Source: Deinandra increscens subsp. villosa
Taxonomy: Eukaryota > Streptophyta > Magnoliopsida > Asterales > Asteraceae
Assembly: GCA_039602395.1 (NCBI GenBank)
Contig: JBCNJP010000025.1
Coordinates: forward strand, 101,794,124-101,858,123
Direction of reading: 5' to 3'
Length of the DNA stretch: 64,000 nt
Under the pieces are notes generated by a model. It had not been told where the DNA came from. It did not search any database and saw only the letters and a program-made list of their open reading frames with translations. Shown in pieces: positions 11,238-23,700 of the stretch (the first letter of the stretch is position 1; every line of letters begins with the position of its first letter). Position numbers and translations under genes: made by a program.

Positions 11238-11472
11238 GACCATCCGTAGTAGGCGTTACCCATCCAATTTAATGTCAATGACCATCCCCAGGGGCGCTGT
11301 GAGCTCTAAATCTCCCAAGGGGGTGAGCCAAATCGCGTCGTGAAGAGAAGAAAATGAGGGGAAGGAGGTGATTTTTATAACAATTACAGGGGTTTTCTGG
11401 GACTATATCCACTACACCACATTTTACGAAGGCTTTATGGGCTTTTATGGTATATGACCACTACAAATAGCC
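11238..11472. mobile_element. PIF/Harbinger-like MITE, diverged copy
   Basis: A TTA trinucleotide flanks both sides (11235-11237 and 11473-11475). The ends GACCATCCGTAGTAGG and, reversed, GGCTATTTGTAGTGG are imperfect inverted repeats. The interior (ACTATATCCACTACACCA, GGCTTTATGGGC) resembles the better preserved MITE at 33.4 kb. TTA duplication with GGC-TAT-GTA-TGG ends is the PIF/Harbinger signature. Confidence 0.65.
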
Positions 11473-11498
11473 TTACAATCTAACCTAAGCCAACCCAT

Positions 11499-11578
11499 TA
11501 TCTAGGTTAATATAACCATGGTTAGATTTAGTATCCTCTATCTAGGTTAAGTTAACCATGGTTAGATTTAATATCCTC
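11499..11578 (+). repeat. Tandem duplication of a 40-bp unit upstream of the ELM2 gene
   Basis: TATCTAGGTTAA-(AT/GT)-TAACCATGGTTAGATTTA-(G/A)-TATCCTC occurs twice head to tail, with three differences. The unit contains the palindrome-like TAACCATGGTTA. It lies about 100 bp before the likely 5' leader of the next gene, so a regulatory role is possible but unproven. Confidence 0.75.
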
Positions 11579-12119
11579 GAAGTATAAGTAATCTCTACAA
11601 GAATTGGGACTAAAAAATGGGGACTAGAAGAATGGGCAAAAGCCTCAAAAACAGGTAATATCTTCTCTCTCTCACACACACTCATTATGAAATTGATTGA
11701 TTCATCGTCAAAATCTGTTGAAAAATGCTGAAAAATAGTCCTTTTCCTTCCCGCCAAAACCTGCACAAAAACCCTTAGATTGTTGCGTAAATTCGTTTCT
11801 GTTTGTTAAGATCTTATTTCCTTTTTCCAGGGTTTTTGTTCCCTTTTACTGTTGGATCAAATATATTTTGTATTACAGTTTACTTAGGGTTTCAACATTT
11901 CGATTCAATGGCAGGCTCAGGATCAGGATCAGATTCATTAAAGCAAGCAGATGAGTCTGCATTGGATTGCTCTCCAATCCAAAAACGGTTTTACTCAATC
12001 TCGATTCATGTAAATTTAGGAGAATTTGATCGTGAGTTCAGTAAACCATTCGATCATTCAGTATCAAAATACTTCAAACAGTTATGTTGTTGTAGTAGTT
12101 ATTTAGGGTTTACACTTTC

Positions 12120-14153
12120 ATGGATCTGAAATTGGATTTAGAACAGCTTCTTATGGATGTTGAAATTGGAGATGAAAATAGGTTTGTGAGTTTTAAGGAT
12201 AGTGGTGGAAAACATTATGGTTTTGTTAGTGAATCATGTGTAGGTATCAAAGAAGAGAAAGAGTTGATTAGAAAAAGGAAGAAAGAGTGTTATTTGCCAA
12301 TGTTGGATTGGGTGAAAAGAGTTGCAATCAATCCTTGTGATCCTGAAATTGGATCGTTACCGGAGAGATCTAAGTGGAAGGGTTATGGAAATGGGCATGT
12401 TTGGAAACAGGTTCTGATGGCAAAAGAGGCAATGAGTTTGAAGGTTAATGCTGATTCAAATGCCAAACAGTCTATTTGGCAGGTAGTTCTGAATTCCCAC
12501 ACATTTTTTTTTTTCTATTGAACTTGATTTCGTGTTGTTAATGGTTCATGTGATTTGCATTTATACATCTCACATTCTTGTAGCATGAGTTCAATATCGT
12601 GATCATATATATTCAATCGCATTAGTGGTAGGTTGCAACTACAGATTTTTGCCTGGTAGTTTGGTTTGTTTTGGATTCACATGGGCTTTTTATTTTTGTT
12701 TTAGTAATTAAATAACAGTTTGAGCTCTCCTTAGCTTACTTGTACATAATTACATAAATACGTATAGTCTATCCAAATCAGGAGTCTAATTTTGATAATG
12801 CACCCCATTTTTGGAAATCCAGATCCACCATCACTTGATTTCGTGTTTTGCGTGTTCATTTTGATCTGGTCTTTGTATGTTGTTTTCGCAACCCAAATGC
12901 ATAACCACATGGCTTTTAAAGTTCTCCTTAGACAATAATTTATCGTTAGTATACTATAACTTCAAAATATTTGCAAATGTTAGCATGTGGTTTTTTAATA
13001 AAACAATGTAAGAAAGTGTATGCATTACAAATACACATTGGTTCACTTTTGGTCCGGTTCCTCAGCAAATTCTTACTCAATGGTTTGAAATCAAAGCTCA
13101 TTTATTACTAAATGGGTTGAAGTGGTCATCTCTACAGGAAGGTTTACTGTTCTTCATTCAACTTTTTTCTATTAAAATGTTGAGTTAATTACAAATGTAG
13201 TCTCGGTGAAAAGTTTCAGAACACACACTTTGGATCCAAACAGTTAAAGTTCACAAATTAATCCACAATCCATCTTGCACATGGCACATGACCCTCGTCA
13301 TCTCTTATATATGATTTCTTTTTCAAATGTACATAAAGTTTAAATGTTTCCTGTTCTGCAGAAGAAGCAAAAGATGCATCCAGATATGTACAATGACCAA
13401 ACCAGGAAGTCAAACACGAGATGCAGCCAGAGGCTTATTTCTATAGAAGAGAATCTGTCAATGCTATTATCCAGAAAACCACGGGTTCTAGATTATTGTG
13501 AATCGTCATCCCCCGAGACTGATGTAGAAGAAAAAGATTCTTTATGGGCCTGCAACTATAGGAAAAAACGAATCCCATTGGGCCGGGCTTTTCAAGCAGA
13601 GGTACCACAATGGACAGGTGTAGCTCAAGAAAGTGAAACCAGGTGGCTTGGTACTCGTGTTTGGCCGCTAGAAAGTAATGAAAACCGAAGCAGCTTGATT
13701 GAAAGAGAACCAATTGGAAAAGGAAGACAAGGCTCTTGTGGCTGCCTGGTCATTGGTTCTCTAGAATGTGTTAGATTTCATGTTGCTGCAAAACGATCCC
13801 GACTGAAGCTCGAACTGGGGTCTGCTTTTGTTAAACTGAAATTCGATACTATGGGAGAAGGTGTTTCACTGGAATGGACCAAAAATGAAGAACAGATGTT
13901 TGCAGGTATAGTAAAGTCAAACCCCGAGTCGTCTGGTAAGAGTTATTGGGATGTGCTTATGACCAGTTTCAAGAACAAAACGAGGCCCGTTCTTGTGACT
14001 TACTATTTTAACGTTTACCTCCTGCAACGTAGGGCCCACCAGAATCGGGTTGATCCGAGTAATGTTGATAGTGATGATGATGAGCTTGAGAAGTCTACAG
14101 GGTCCATTTTATGCTCTCCAAAGGTGCATTTGAAAGTTACAGATTTTTTTTGA
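12120..14153 (+). CDS. ELM2 / SANT-like domain nuclear protein
   Basis: Two coding exons, 12120-12482 and 13362-14153, joined in phase at a GT (12483) and an AG (13361), give 384 residues. The second exon contains an ELM2-type segment (IPLGRAFQAEVPQW, then ETRWLGTRVWPLE), a conserved plant block (GRQGSCGCLVIGSLECVRFH), and a SANT/Myb-like block (LEWTKNEEQMF to VTYYFNVYLLQRRAHQNR). This combination marks plant ELM2 proteins, some of which also carry an ARID domain; none is visible here. ELM2-SANT proteins usually recruit histone deacetylases or bind chromatin, so a nuclear transcriptional role is inferred. An upstream ATG at 11909 opens a 73-codon frame that ends before joining the main frame, so 11909-12119 is probably leader or carries an alternative exon. 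The last residues may differ if AAG|GT at about 14124 is used as a donor. Confidence 0.75.
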
Positions 14154-14795
14154 TGATATTATAAGTTTTGAAGGTTTAAGGATATAGGAGGATTCAAATT
14201 TTGAAGTTACAAAGTTTTTAAATTTACGGGGGCTGTAAATGGAAAAGAGGCATAGTATAGGTAAAGTGCTTGCATGTTTTTGCTACATTATTCAAATGTA
14301 AGCATCACTGCTTTTTTATTCTATTTTTTCAGTTGTACTACATGATTTTGAATTTTGTATCTATAATTTTGAAAACTGAGCGGCTGCTTTTTATTCTATT
14401 TTTTAGTTAACACAAAGCTTGTTTAAGTTAAAACCCAAATCCGTTTAACTTCGTGTCGTATCATGTCTGAAAACTGGGCCGAGCTGGTTTCTTGTCAGTT
14501 TTGACTGGTTTCACACTCGGCTCAGTATTTCCTGTGCACTTAAAACTGACCACTTCCTTTATAACTTGTAACTAAACTAATGACATCTACCGGTCGGTTT
14601 GGTTTCAAAACACTACTCAACAATTACTATAATCCCTAAGACACAAAAGCAATTACGTTTACATATCCACATTAAACTTGAATAACAAGCTTCATGGCTA
14701 TAGCCCATTTTCTACATTCTTCAACACTAGTACTTAAGTTAACTACTGTTCATACCAAATAACAAGTTACACGACGAGATTCTAGCCCGAAACAG
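14154..14795. other. Convergent intergenic region: 3' ends of ELM2 and BRM genes
   Basis: About 640 bp separate the two stop codons of genes that point at each other. The region must contain both polyadenylation sites. AT-rich; no other gene seen. Confidence 0.5.
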
Positions 14796-17700
14796 TCACA
14801 TATGACTCGGCCGTCGTTTCCCAGCATCCGTTCTCATTCTTTTAACCGGGTTAGCCCAACCCACTCCTCCCCCACTATTTCCGCTTCCTTGCTGGGGAGA
14901 CTGATTATTAGACCATACTTGTTGACTTTGACTCAATCGAGTTTGACTTGTGCTCCTGATTTCACGACCAGTGCTACTCCCCGGTTTCACCAACGATTTC
15001 TCCCTATCTTTCCGCTTCTTCTTGCAGATTACAAGCTCACCTGGATGGGTCAAAGGCCTTGGTTCATCCTGTGGGTCCATTGATTCCCGGGTGTTCTTAT
15101 TACCGAACCGTGTTTCTCTCTGAGTCGTGAGACCGGACCCACGAGGATGTAACCTAGGTTGAGGTTCAACCTCGGGTATCTGTTTCTGTCGTTTGGGTTG
15201 ACCCAATGGTGAGACCGGTATGACTCTGGGAGACGAGCCTGATGCTGATGCAGCAACTGCGCTGGAGAAAGTGAGTGCACTTCTCGCTTCTCGGAAGTCG
15301 GTATCAGGAAATGCAATCTTTAAAATATCGAAAAACAAATCATGCACTTTTCTTGCCTCAGACCTCACCTGTTAATCAAAATGAACAACTGATGTGTCAA
15401 TTAGCTGATAACATTATAGCAGTAGTGGAGTACAAATCTAAATCTAACAAATACCTAACAACATACCAAACAAACTCACTCATACAGTAGGGTCTTGGAA
15501 GGCTGAAACTAGAGCAAACCTTACGTCTATCCCACGGGATAGAAAGACCTCCGACTCGGCACAAAAAATCTAACAAATACATAAGTAAAAACATATCAAA
15601 ACAAAAAGGCTTACCTCGTGTGAAAATCCAAAATACTGCATTCCACTTTTCAACATAGCCTGCACATCAACAATCAAGTCGGGAACCGTATTGTAGTTGA
15701 GTTGATCAACACGAAGTTCAATTTTGTGAAAATCAAGTATATTATTCACTTGACTTTCAGGTCTCTTCCACAGGTCAGTTAGCAATGGAATAATTTGTTG
15801 CCCTTCTTTGTCGATCCTCCTTTGGATCTTGGTTATTACATTCTTGCACTGCAAGCAATGATCTTGGTTAGCACAAAAGTGACTATGAATCTGAAACTCT
15901 GATTACTGATTATTAACTCTAGTGATTACGCATTCGAACAAATTTGACAGCCCGACACATATAAGAAATTACTCGTTTTCATCCGGACCCATTTTGAACG
16001 ATTACCCACCCTGCCCGTATTGTCAACTCTAACGAAACCAGATAAAAACAACCTTAGATGACCTCACCTGCAGCATCTTATAACAAGCATTTACAAATCA
16101 AACTACCCAAAAGACATATTAGCACACACAACAAAAGAACATACTAATTCCACAGAAAACTATCAAGAGATATACATACCCTTCTTTGGACCGCATCAGA
16201 CATCTTGGTCCCACTTTCTTTAGGGCGCTCAGCGGTATCTTTTGGAGGGACAGATATGGAATTTCCTCTAGTTTGTCTCACTACAACATCAACATTCGCC
16301 TTATTCGAGTTTTTCCTAGGAGGTGGTGTTTTTTTGCTCCTGAGTGAGGGATGTGTTGGATCAATCGTCACTTTTTGTTCAGTTTCGGTTTTCACAGGTA
16401 TTTTATTACGGTCAGCTTGAAATGGTAAATGAGAAGTACCACCATGAAGGAGAGTAGGTTTTTCTTGTTTTGGTCTAAGACGGATACTTCGTTTCCGCTT
16501 TATTTTCGGTTGTAAAACCTGTTCATCTTCAACTTCATCATGATCACGGGTTCCGCTACTTGATTGCTTAATTTCCAAATGAGAATCTCCAGAAAATGCA
16601 GTCTCCCCATCTTCTAGATCATCATGCTAGTTTAATTTGTTAGAAAATAAGAAATTAGAGACTAAAAGTAATACCATTCATAAAAGTATAAACTATATGG
16701 TGAATCAACTCGACCAATCCACATTATAAACTACCTATTTGATCTGACCCTATTCCCAGATCCACCCATTTTGCCACCTCTAATTTTAGCAAAAGGAACA
16801 CATACCAGCCTTCTTGAGCGTGAACCAGGCCTACCCTCGAGTGCAGAAAGTGACCCAAATTTCTGAGAAGATATAGAAGGGGTTGCAATCGGGATCGGTC
16901 TTCGACTATCTGATGATGAACCCGGAGAATCCTCTTCTTTAAGAGCTATAACATTAGGCTCATGAGAATATTCATACTGATTATTAGAAACCGGACACTC
17001 ATCTTCTGACTGGGCCTTATCGGTTCCCGGCGTTTCATTAGCATCAACCGTTTCATCATCTTCAACCTCTTCAGAGGTAGCTTCAGAGAATTCCTCAATA
17101 TCATCATCCAACTCAACATAATTTGGAAACTTTTTATCTTTATTACGTCCCCTTCTTCTCTCGGTAACATCGTTTTCGATGTTTTCGGTAAATATCATAT
17201 GTTTTGGCGGTTTTTTGGATAATCGAGCCACAGTTGTGTTTACTTCACGAGTACCGGCACGAAGCCACTTAGGAACTTGATCGTATCTAGTCATCTCATC
17301 AGCCCAATCAAACTCTTCATCCATTTGATCAAAAAGCTCAACTTCTTCTTCGCTTCTAGCAATCATTCGGTTAACCTCTTGTAATGATGGCACATCATGA
17401 ACAGTTTCTTGGTACCTGATTCAGATACAGATAAATAAATAAAATACTTCTGAATTATGGATGTAAAATTATAATGTAATTCAATCATTATTTTGAAATT
17501 TGAAATAGCACCTTTCTTCATCACGTAACAATGACTCCAAAGTCGAACGCCTTTCTTCATGTGTTGTTCTTTGATCAAACCTCCCGGCATTAATAACTTC
17601 ATCAGCCATATCAATTTTATATTGTTGAATATTATTCCTAATTAGGCTCTCAATAGATCCAATATAACGATCTTTTCCCGCCAAATCATCATCAGAATCA

Positions 17701-20700
17701 ACCCTACCACCGTTTTTAAAATTATCCTCTTTTTCATGGCTTGAAATTTTATCAACCACTGCTTCCATGTAAATGACTTTGACTTCTCGTGTTTGACCAA
17801 TTCGGTGAGCCCGAGCCACCGCTTGCTCTTCGTTTTTAGGATTCGGGTCAGGGTCATAAATGATAACCGTGTCGGCTGTTTGAAGATTTAGACCCCGGCC
17901 CGCAGCCCGAATACTAAGCAAGAAGATAAAGCAATCAGTATCAGGACTATTAAAGTCAACTATAGCCGATTCACGGTCTTCTAAACTTGTTGTACCATCA
18001 ATTCTTCTGTAAACAAGTCTTCGCCACTGTAAATATTCTTCTAAAATATCTAAAAGTTTTGTCATTGTACTGAAAAGAAGCACCCGGTGACCTGTGCTTT
18101 GGAGCTTTACCAAAATTCTATCAAGAATCCACAATTTCCCACATGATCGAACAAGAAAATCTTTGGAAAAATCGTTAAAATATGGGTAATTAAGCAACGG
18201 ATGATTGCAGGTTTTTCGAAGCTCCATGCATTTGTTATTTATAGGTTTATAAGTTTTTGGTTGGTGCATTGGATTCTTTTGAGCCTTACGTTTCTCATCT
18301 TCAGGATCAATCCGAATAGTACCCGTAGATTTGATCCAATCATAAATAGCGCCCTGAAATGCTGACATTTTACAACGCAAAATGATGGAAATCTGCAATA
18401 ATAAAGATTTAGTGTCAGCCCTCAGACATTGTAATAGAAGAACATATGATGACTTCTTATACACGGCAAAACCGGTGAGCCCAGTAATAGGTCAAAACAG
18501 TTGTCTTAGACAGACAACATTTTCTTTGTCCCTTTTCTTGAATTTGATAATTAACCAACTATATCAAATGTGGTCAATCACTTTTGAAAGAAACAAATTA
18601 GGAAGTTGTATACTTGGCTGTCTTTTTAACAATTTTGACCCGTTTTTTATCTAACTTTATAATTTATATTTTTACCCATCTGGCCTGTTACTATAACCGG
18701 AATTTCCTTTTTAATCTCAAGCATACCTTTGGAGGAAGTGAACCTTCAACATCTTCCACACGACGTCTGAGCATAAAAGGCTCTAAAATTTGATGAAGTC
18801 GGTGTATGATGATAACTTTTTTCTCAGTTTCTAACCAGTCATCTTCACCATTGTGGGCCACTTCTTTTGAAAATGGTTTAGAGAACCAATCATGAAAAGC
18901 TTTTCGATTATCAAATACTTCTGGAAGCAGTAGGTTTAACAATGACCAAAGTTCTTTTAGATCATTCTGCACAACACAATATAAGCATAGCCAAAAAATA
19001 CGATCAAAAAGTAAGCACCCAGAATTAAAAGCAACATTTTCATTCCAAATTACATTTTCTCCTGATAGACTGTCAGCAGTCTTTACAGCTTACGGATGGC
19101 ACTTACTACTTCCTATAAAGCTTTAGCTATTAATATTAAATCATTATTTCAAAGGAAGACTGTCGAGAAAGGTTAATCAAAGATCACTGTAGTGAACAAT
19201 AATTTTTCCTCTTGTGGATAGGTGTGAAAGTTTATATTTTGACAAATTAAGGAGTGAACCCTTTTCACAGATTTAGAAATGATCTTGCCTAGAAAGGTAA
19301 CCGGTTTCGGTTCAATGTACTTGTAAAAATAAAACAGTTGCTCCTAAACTTATGAAAAACTGAACTTTCTTTTTTTTTTTTTTTGAACGGCCTGAACTTT
19401 CTCTTTTAAATTAGTCAAATATTAGACTCACACCTACTGAAGGGAAAAAAAAAAAACTTGGCAATTTTGCCCCTCTTTTAATACAGTTTGGTATATCATA
19501 TTTGAATATTGATATAATAGTTAGTCAAAATTCATACCTGCAAAGGGGTCCCAGTAAGGAGTAGGCGCCGTTGGCAACGGTATTTGTCAAGATCACGAGC
19601 TAAAACCGATTCTCTATCCTTCATTCTTTGTGCTTCGTCAATAACAATATATTTCCAATCGACTCTTGAAAGTTTTGAACGATCATACATAATAAATTCA
19701 TAGGTTGTCACAAGAACATTGAATTTCATGTGACAAACCTCCTAAAATTATAAAATAAAAAACAAAGTCAGCAAAATGCCACCTCAATATAACTTAAAGG
19801 AACTTATAAAAAAGATTAAATATTTACTTGGGAGAACAACTTTGATCGTTGATCCTTGTTACCGACATAGTAAATACAGGATACATTTGGCAACCAGTTG
19901 TGTAACTCACTCTGTTAAAACAAAGTTGGACAATTACAATTAAAAAATAATGAAATATAAAAGTTCATCAAAGCACAACAAATTTAACAAATAACAAACC
20001 TTCCAATTCACAAGAACGGCGTTTGGAACAATGATAAGATGTGGACCATAGTTGCTTTTGAACTCCATCAAGTAAGCAATCAATGCCATAACCTGTAAAG
20101 AAAATCAAAACATCTTGGTTGATTAATGTAGCAAATTTGGAAATTTTGGGGAAAATGGTGAAAATGTGCTTTACACTAAGTCCAGAAAATGAGTTTTCAC
20201 CAACTTTGGACATAAATAACTATATGTAAATGCAGTTAATATAAATGTTATAGTTAGTACATATGTTATTTAGTGGGTTTGTGCTCTATGTTGTGAGGAC
20301 TTTCCAAATTCCAACAAACCAAACCACATCCAAATCGGAGCTAGGATGAATGAGATATCGAAGCTCAAATTTGGGTGTTTGATGATGTGAAGTGGTGAAA
20401 TTTGCTTCTGAAGCCAAATATCTTCTGAAGTCAAATTTGCTTCTGAGGCCAAATTTACTTCCGAAGGTTATAAAAAACTTCCGAATTTAGGGTTGTTTGA
20501 TCGTTCAGCTAATGCTGTTGAATTGAAACTGAATGTCTATTTCAATCTTGCAATAAAAAATAGTATAAAGACACTGAAGACGTTCAAAGCTATTTATTTT
20601 TTACATTTAATTGCTTGGGTTGTTTCAGTAAATTTTCCTACCGTAAAATACTAATGTGCCCCTTAGTTTCCAACACACCTCCAACAACAGAAGCATCCAA

Positions 20701-23700
20701 AATAATTTGAAATTTCCAGCAAGCTTTTTCCCTATTCTACTTTCTTCTTTAAAGGTAATTTTTCAGGTGCTAGAGTCCTCCCTGGCTGTACACACATACT
20801 TCGGCTATTGTATCCTCGGAAACATACGGGTTCTTTTGGGAAACCTGAAATTTGTTTAAGGGACCCGTGTCTAACATGAATTCTTAGCCACCCCAGTTAC
20901 TATGTACTTTTCTGTTTTGTCATCTTCATCTAATTCTTTGTAATTTTTATTAATATTTGCCTTGTATTGTAATTCTTTATGTTGTAATCCGTAAATCATA
21001 ATTATACTTTACTGTTCTGTTTACTTCCATATTGTAATCTTAAAATAAAAGTGTTCTAATTGTTAATAAATGAACAGCTTCCTACAGCAAAAACTGGAAT
21101 TTTTGTTGCTTTAAGAGGTTTGTAAAAGGCTAGTATAAAATCAAAAACTAAATGATCTTCAACACTTTTAAACAGAATTTGAAAGTTCCAAATTCCAACC
21201 AAAGCATACAAGTACTTTAAATTTACTAAAATATTTACCTGCACGGTTTTCCCAAGACCCATTTCATCAGCCAATATCCCATTTAATTTATTGTTGTACA
21301 ATGAAAGCATCCATTGTAAGCCAACCTGAAATATTGATCAAATATTCAAATGATTATGATATCCCAACACATTCTGTAACAAAATTTGACAAGGACTTTA
21401 GCCACATGGAATCTATGTATCTGATAAATATAACTAAAATTCAATGATGCATAATAAAATAAAATGATATACAAGTTGATAATCCCGTAAAGTTCCACAT
21501 CTTAACATTGAGGGTTGCCTTATGACCCTTTCATTGACAGCATGTGCAAGAGTATAATACCTGTTGACAACCATTGAAAAGAAAAGGAGTAAGAAACCAT
21601 TGTCAATTGATAAATTTAAGATTTTCAATTTAGTGAGTGTTTGGATGTGTTTTTGAAGTGATTATTGGTATTTTAGAAGAATCAGATTATCAGAAAATCA
21701 CAATCATAACCTGTTGCATCCAAACATTGCAAATACTCTACGATTTCAAGTCGCAATAATCGGTTTAAAACTTTAAATGCGATAAATTCATCTTTTTCAA
21801 CATTTTCTTCGAAGCCGATTCGGGGCATCCCTAAAAAGTGATACTTTAGCTTATTGTTGAGCAGGAAAATAACTATTTTTTCTGAAAACCTTGGTTGGAT
21901 GTAATGACTATTACATACTTTAAACTTGTTTATTCTTGTTCGTTCCTATAAAAAAATGACAAAAAGAAAAAAAAAGAAAAGTATGAACTTACTTGCTAAC
22001 GGATGAGTTCTCTTGTGGTGCATTCATTTCAGAGAACCGATTTCTTATCATAACTTCTTCTCTCGCACAAGAGGCTACAGCTCTCATTTCTTCTTCAGAT
22101 AGACCCTTTACCAGCAAATAAAAAACATTAAACAAAAATTCATATACATTTTTGCAGATAAATTATATATCTGTGTGTATTTTAACTAATTACAAGAAGC
22201 ATTGTCAAGTGTTTGGTTAGAAACTATGATTTAATTTTTTCTAATTATTTTGTGGTTAATAATCAGATTTAGAGAAACAAGTAGTAAGAAAATAGATACC
22301 GTGACCACGCCTTTAAAAGTGTAAAACAGTGTTATTAGTATAAATCATCTCCATGGATATTGTTGTCTGTGTTTATTTAGTCAAACAGAACATTAAAAAG
22401 TAACTGGTTTCATCTTATTTACTATATAACTAATAGATATGATACTTTTAGGGTTTTTAAAGGGTAAGCAAATGATATTATAAACTTCAGAAGAACATAT
22501 ATAAATTTGCCCTAATAATATAGAGTGTATATATACAAATATATTCAATTTCATGGGCACCTGAGCTCGTGCAGCGGCAGCAGCAGCATTACCAGCCTCT
22601 TCAACTTCTTGTTGGTTCTTGGCAGCAGTTATTTTACTTCCAAGTTTATGAAGATATTCTTCGGTTTGTGATAAAAATGAAGAAAGAACCTCGTATCTTT
22701 CAGCAGCTTCACCTGGCATACTAGTTTGTTGTTCTAACAAAATCTCTCTATATCTTTCTACATCATTGTTCTTCAAAGCTTCCATTCTTTTACTCCTGTC
22801 ATCATCTGTCCTCTTTGAAAATTCCCTCAACATCTTTTCATGATATTTAGCAACTCCCCTATTCCTTTGAGTCCTTGCATCCCTAATCGCCCAATGACAT
22901 TCTAGAAGCTTCTTACGCCACTGAAATATCAGTTTCAATTGTTTCTCCCGAATGGCTCTTTGTGAAGCTTGTACTTGCCTGTTAAGTTCCATCCTTTGGC
23001 GTTCACATAACCTAATAAACTTCCTATAGGGTCTATCAGGCATCGCCATTATGTCTTGCTGTTGTTGGTCAACTCCATCTCTCACACGTTTTTGCAAATC
23101 TTGAAGTTTAAATTTCTTTTCTTCAATTTGTAATCTTAGAACAAGATCGGGTCTTATTCTTCTTCTTTCCAGATTTACAGCTAGTAAACTGTTGATCTTT
23201 TCGATATTTTCTTTTCTTTTTTTGTCAATTACTTCAATGCCCTCTTCAGCGATTAGATCTTTTAAGTCGTAGGCGAGTGTAAGATTGTTGTTGACCATCG
23301 TGCTTGACCCGAAGGCATCATGCTTTCGGGTAAAGAACGGAAAGTCAAACAGCGGGCCATGGTACTTTTTCGGGCCGGAATCTTTGGTCTGTGGTGAACT
23401 TCCGGTTTGTAAAGGTCTTTTAGACTGAACACTGTCAGGGACAGTGACAGGTTCTGAAATGATCGATTTACCCTTGTCAATTGGACCGTCATTAACATTA
23501 GAAGCTTTCTGAACCCCGATTTCAACTTCTTGTTCTTGTTTAGCAAGAAGAACAGGTGAAGTTTCCTTCTGTGTTGATGTACCTTGTCCACTAGTTGCTG
23601 GTGTATTCTCCCCGGGCCCTTCACTTTTAACATTGCTCATTCCACTTGTAAAAGCTGCAGCTTGAAGGTCTTTATCATTGGACTCTAATCGTCTCATTTG

